In this document: positions 59,085 to 64,000 of the stretch, in pieces
How positions within the stretch are numbered: position 1 is the first letter of the stretch
How the letters are laid out: each line of letters opens with the position of its first letter
DNA from: Avena insularis
Taxonomy: Eukaryota > Streptophyta > Magnoliopsida > Poales > Poaceae
Length of the DNA stretch: 64,000 nucleotides
Direction: 5' to 3'
Assembly: GCA_023614405.1 (NCBI GenBank)
Contig: CM042688.1
Span: 375,149,331 to 375,213,330, forward strand
Program-made: the position numbers and the translations under genes
The notes under the pieces: model-generated
Told to the model about the DNA's origin: nothing
Database searches by the model: none
Seen by the model: only the letters and a program-made list of their open reading frames with translations

Positions 59085-62000
59085 TGTAACACCCTCGAGA
59101 ATCGGCCCTATGCAAGTTTTAGCGAATCCCAAACCCGCATAGAAAGCGATTCAAAGGTGCCACCGAGCACTTTTGCGGGTGGAAAAATAATAACATTACA
59201 CAACAGTCCTCGATGGGATCCACGAGCAGATATATACAACAGCAACTCAATGAGTCAAGAATACAGATATACAATACAAAGATCCAAATCACCTTGAAAG
59301 CGATAGGCGTCCAGGCTACGGACAAGATGCAAATGGGGCTAAGAGCCACGAAGAATAACCAATGGCGTCCATAACCCTGCCAGGCCAAGAAGGGTAACCA
59401 CCCTAACGACGTCGATCTCAGAACCTGCTTAAACAAAAGGGTGCCGACAAAGGGCAAAGGAAAAAGAGGCGGTCGATCTTGCGAGGCGACACGGCGAGAC
59501 TAGAATTGGCGGTCCTCGCCTACATAGGTATGGTGGGTGAGCGGCGCGGCATGCACTAAACAACCTATAGAGACTCGATATAACTGTCGGCTATCAGAGA
59601 GGGATAAGAAAGACCTATTCGGAACCATCCTGATACTACCACCAAACATACCCATCCTGGTATTTTCCCCTCGACACCAAACGAGGAAGTCAACCGAGGA
59701 ACTCACACGATTGGCGGTTTATTTATTGAGTTATCGTTGCAGCAATTACTAGTCAAGTATAGATCATCATGATAAAATAAGCGGTGGGCAGTTTTATTTA
59801 ACCAATCCGTTGTAGTAACACTTACTAGTCAAATACAATTAGCATGAGATATCCCAAAACCCAGCAGTTGTTGGTACTTTTATTTAGCCATGCCGTTGCA
59901 GTTGAGCTGATTACTAGTCACATCGGATACAAGTCAAATTATAACAGTAAACTTTAGTTATAGTTGTCTATGATCGAGAACTGTGCTCCAAGTCGTCCAT
60001 AACATGGACACGGCTTTTCAAAAGATTTAACCTCGAGGGTGCACCAAAGTATCCACGCGCCTTGACCCTTTTGCGAATCAATTAACATACACCCATCGGT
60101 ATGTCGTGGGCCTAAGTCATGACGTTTCCAGACCCAAAGCAAGTACATGGGGCCACCCACTAAGTCTACCCATAGCGAAGTCGGCGGTCTCGAGACGGAC
60201 TCAGGTTTGGGTGGACGGATGTGACGCCCAGGAACCCAAAACTGGGCTTGTCGACACCGCGAAAACGTGTCCCGATCCTAAACAGTACAGGTGCTATCCA
60301 TCGCACAATTTAAATAAAGCAGTAAAGCATGGCATAAGTACAGAATAGTAAATAAAACCTCAAACTAGTTGTGGCCCCCAGTACAATACTTTGAAATCAG
60401 GTACTAATCGATGGGGTGCCCACACATCCCACATGTGGTTAGCGCTCGATCTCGAACAGTGTCAAGAACTCGGGTCCTCGTGACACCAGTGGCTCGGAAA
60501 CCAAATATTGTCTATCACCCACGGTGCCTCTGCATTACCTACTTCACTTTTAGTTATTAAACAGTAATTAAAGTCTTGATCATCTCCATTAAGCATGCGG
60601 CAACACTCCAACAACTATAGTACGGGGCGACCGCATGACAGCACTTGAGCAAGCGACTATGACCGCATAAGTCCAACTATCTACCAAACAACGGTAATAG
60701 GCTGTGTCCAAGGCAATATAGGCTGCAAGGGATATCACAGACACGAAAACTAGAGCATCGCAACACAGATAGCAGTAGATCAACGGAAGGGAATAAATAC
60801 TATAAAAGTAAGATAGGTAGAAAGGGGGGAGGTGCTCGCCTGAAAGCATTGCCGAAGGTTCATCCGAAGATCGGGTCGACACTCGCATCAACTCAACGGC
60901 CTTATCCGCGAAGAACCAAAACACTAGAAGAAACACCGGATGCACTATTTAATACTACGGCAAAAGATCGGGCATGATGCATGTATGATGTATGGCATGG
61001 CAAGGATGCGATCACGGTGCAATTAGGCCATTTTAACGAACCGGGTCCCGGCAATTATTTAAATGGTTCAAGTTGTTTAGATACCCCACAATTTAAATGT
61101 TGTCTTAACATGGCAAAAGATAGCACCGGTTCGCTACACAAATTTAAATGAGGCCAATATGAGACTAGATTTGCCCGCATATGGACCCCATATTTAATTA
61201 TGAGGTGACTCGGCATAATGCCCCCAAACCACATGAGATGTATGCAAGCATGAATAATTTAATATGCGGCAGACGATAATGTCATATTATAAAAATAATG
61301 TGGGTCTCAGATAGGGAATCACATTAGGGTTCGGAGCTGGGGTTCGGTCTCGGCGGGATCGTTCTCGGATAACGGAGGTAGATCTTGTCGCAACCAAGGT
61401 CTTCGGGTCCGTGTAGACGGTCATGGCGTTCAAGGTGGAGAACTTGGCGTTCCGTGAAGAAGATCTTGTTCGGGGTCGGGGTTCGGGTTCAGACGCCGGG
61501 ATCGGTCTTCGGTCCGGGAAGGAGATCTTGAGGTTTCCGTGTCGGCCTTGAGTTTGCCGTTGTCGGTGGTCTTCCGGCAGCGCAAGTTTTCACTTGCCAA
61601 AGACGGAGCAGAAAGGATCATGGCCGAGAGCAGCAGCACCACACCATTACAATATGGGGCTGATTTAGGAGAGCCATGTCAACAACGGTACATCAGATCA
61701 CCAAAACACAGGCTTAGATCAACAGGGGGAAAAGAACACGAGGACAAAAGTACACTACCCATGTCCTGTGTAGATAAAGGCTCGAACACCTTGTGCGTCG
61801 AGAAAAAACGGGAGGTTGGCAAGCTGGCTCGGGTGGCCTCCGACTTTGACGAGCTTGGGAGGCCGGGGCAGAGGCGGTGATGTCGACGAGGCAGAGCAGA
61901 GGCGGCAGGCGGCGGACGCGGGTGAGGGCGGGCCTCACGGTCTCGGCAAGCACGCCACGGCAGAGCTGCGGCTGATACTGGTCCGAGCAGAGGCAGCGGG

Positions 62001-63222
62001 GCCCGAAGCGAACGGGGATAGGCTCGGGCGGCCGACGGTCGACGAGGTCCAGGCGGCGGGAGGTCGAGGACGAACGGGAGCGGGGTCCTGGAGGAAGACG
62101 GCGGCTGGACTGGCTCGCGGACGGGGAGGCGACGCTGGCCAGAGAGGGGATGGCAGGGTAGACGAGGCGGAGTTCGAGCTCGCAGCGAGAAGGAGGGCGC
62201 GGGCGGCTCGGAGACGTGCTCGGGGAGGAGCGAGGACGGAGGCGACCGCCGAAGGAGGCGCGGTGGGATATGGCATCGACGACGTGGGTCGCGACCGAGG
62301 GGAGGCGGAAGGAGCTCCGGACGGCGTGGTCCACGAACGGGAGGCGACGTGCGGGGACCGGCTCGGGCTCGGGGGTGCTGCATGGACGGCGAGGGAGGCC
62401 GGAGAAAAGGGCTCAGCGGTGGCGGCCGGAGCCGAGCACGGGGACAGGGGGAGACGGACGAGGAGGAGGCGGCCGGGAGGAGAGGACCCCGGTGGCGGCG
62501 CGGGCCGTAGAGGCGAATCAGCGGCGGGGAACGACGACGGCGAGCGGGGGCGGAGGAGGCTCGGTCGATCCGCAGGGAGGCGGCGGTGGAGAGCAGCGGT
62601 GGGCGAGAGAGGTGAGGATCAGGGCGACGCGGGGGTAGGTGGGGGCGGTTCGATCGGGGGAGGCGTGCCTAGGGGCGGTGGGCCACGTGGGGGAGGCAGG
62701 TGGGGATCGGGGGTTGGACCAGGGGACGCGGTCGGTTGGCAGGTGGGGCCTGGGGCTGCGGCGGGGTGGGATCCCGAGGCGGGCTGTCGGCAGGGGAAGC
62801 GGGCAGGTGGGCGGGAGTTTGGCGGCTGGGGGAGGGAAAAGAGGGAGGAGGGGTAGGTGGGGTTGGGGTAGGTAGGTTAGGGTTTGCTTTGCTGTTGGGG
62901 GTGGCCGGCTGGGCTGGGTCGGGCCTGGTTCGGCGCCCCCTAAAAACAATATCAAATTTTACTTAATTTTGAATAGACTTTTGCAATTAGTTTTTAGACA
63001 AATAAAAGACCCGGAAAAGCCTGGTGTTTTGATTTGAAATAAAGACGGGGTATTGAGAAAACCAAAACTAGACTTTTCGAAAATGGTTTTATGCAAACAA
63101 ATGCAAGATGACATGACGATGCTCAAATGCAATATGGCATGATGACATGAGCATGCGGTCATGATGATGCAATGCACGAAAACAACGCGATTTTCTAGTA
63201 GTGGTTTTTGCGGGGCGCCACA
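59085..63222 (-). repeat. Element E right LTR (5' LTR in element orientation)
   Basis: The 4138-bp partner of 54195-58295. The GC-rich part 61816-62955 again opens long frames on both strands without any recognisable domain. Confidence 0.9.
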
Positions 63223-64000
63223 TCGTGTTAGCGTTGGCACCATCATCAGCCACGTTGTCGAGGAAAAGGTTTTTGATGTCGGGGAAGAAATCGTCGTTGG
63301 GGAAGACGTCGGTGCAGTCGCTATCCATGAAGGACTCCATGATGAAGCTAGTAGTCGTGCTGGTAGTGCTCCCCAAAAAACTTATCGCCCTTCTCCCGTA
63401 CAAGACTCGAAGCAGTGGGGTCTCAGAGGCCTACTATCCTAGCTCACGGTGCACCATGCAAGATGGAATGGGGAAGATCTAGGCAGCGCAATGCTCTAAA
63501 ACTAGAGGCGCAAGGGTGTGCATTCGTGTGTTTGAGGAGAGGAGCGACCTCTCACTCTTATAGGCACTGGTAGGCAGGCGAACAGTCAGTGTGGGAAGAG
63601 GAAATGAACAGGCATCGACCGAAGCCGAATAGCCTCCACTAAGCTCGAATTAAATCTCCACTGAGTTCGTATTAAACATCCACTCACACAGACTGTTCAA
63701 ATTATTATCCATTCATGCGTTGCAAAAAGAAAGAGAAGCTCTCGGCTCGAGGCATTCCCGCAACCCGCGGCGCGCACGTCGTGTCGTGACGAGGCGAGGC
63801 GAGGCAGGCGGCATAGGAGGACGTGCGTGTATATGTCTTGTCTTCTCAAGCTCGTACAAGTGGTGGAAGAGCTCACCTTATAATCTAGTCCAACTTCCAC
63901 TCAACTAGAAATGTGGGACTAAACTTTTGTCGCACCTCTTGCCTTGCCTGACTGGGCCAAGTGGGCCTCTAGGATTTTAGGAATTGTTGAATAGTATAAA
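63223..64000 (-). other. Unit G, right part: possible 5' end of a minus-strand gene or copia-like element
   Basis: On the minus strand there is a TATA-like TATAAG (about 63557-63562) in CCTATAAGAGTGAGAG, then a leader, then a short open frame from about 63343 (MESFMDSDCTDVFPNDDFFP, DIKNLFLDNVADDGANANT) that runs into the E insertion point. Beyond E it would continue at 54194. The promoter-leader arrangement and the phrase AGTCCCACAT near 63910 remind me of copia-type LTRs in grasses, but I found no second LTR, primer site or pol. A host gene cannot be excluded. Confidence 0.35.

Larger units (their letters stand above)
54195..63222 (-). mobile_element. Element E: non-autonomous LTR retrotransposon with very long LTRs
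   Basis: LTRs at 54195-58295 (4101 bp) and 59085-63222 (4138 bp) begin TGTAACACCC and end GCGCCACA, flanked by TCGTG (54190-54194 and 63223-63227). The internal region is only 789 bp and has no gag or pol. A primer site read on the minus strand next to the right LTR (TGGTATCGAGC, 59071-59081) gives the orientation. On the minus strand the LTR has blocks in common with the LTR of element C (GTTATGGACGACTTGGAGCA; CTTAGTGGGGTGGCCCC), so E is probably a gutted derivative of a Tekay/Del relative that depended on its enzymes. Confidence 0.88.

Noticed and set aside
1..64000. tRNA, rRNA or other RNA genes
   Set aside because: Nothing with the expected internal promoter boxes or conserved cores was recognised. 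Short tRNA-like words are primer-binding sites of the retrotransposons.

Overview
This window is repeat-rich, gene-poor plant chromosomal DNA. The retrotransposon lineages (Tekay/Del-type and Tat-type Ty3/gypsy), the long GC-rich LTRs and a CACTA transposon point to a grass (Poaceae) with a large genome. I cannot name the species, and I found no intact host gene.

Almost everything is explained by transposons nested in one another, and every junction resolves to a target-site duplication (TSD). A tandem satellite of about 365 bp (1-1052, 49356-50515, 53992-54025) is the oldest layer. Element D, a minus-strand Tat-like element (1053-49355, TSD TCTTG), sits in the satellite. Element A, a plus-strand Tekay-like element (2161-43372, TSD TGATG), sits in the left LTR of D. 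Element B, a minus-strand Tat element (4503-32093, TSD CTTAG), sits in the 5' LTR of A. Element C, a plus-strand Tekay-like element (6908-21541, TSD GTGGA), sits inside an antisense gene carried by B. To the right, CACTA transposon F (50516-53991, TSD TGA) is inserted in the same satellite. Element E (54195-63222, TSD TCGTG) is a non-autonomous element with very long LTRs; it splits an unresolved minus-strand unit, G (54026-54194 plus 63223-64000).

All gag/pol genes are broken by stops or frameshifts, but domain order and most catalytic motifs are still readable. C and A have gag-protease-RT-RNaseH-integrase ending in a chromodomain-like tail. B has the same order in one frame on the minus strand. 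D keeps only gag and protease.

The unusual content is in the cargo genes. B carries, antisense to its own pol, an intron-containing gene of the 'putative gypsy-type transposon' family (exons at 6317-6907 and 21542-23729), with a second related C-terminal module behind it. D carries a decayed antisense gene with a B3 DNA-binding domain. F encodes no visible transposase but holds, in one orientation, a decayed AP2/ERF domain followed by two B3-like domains, which is a RAV-like domain set. A has an extra reading frame between its primer-binding site and gag. These are the items most worth following up.
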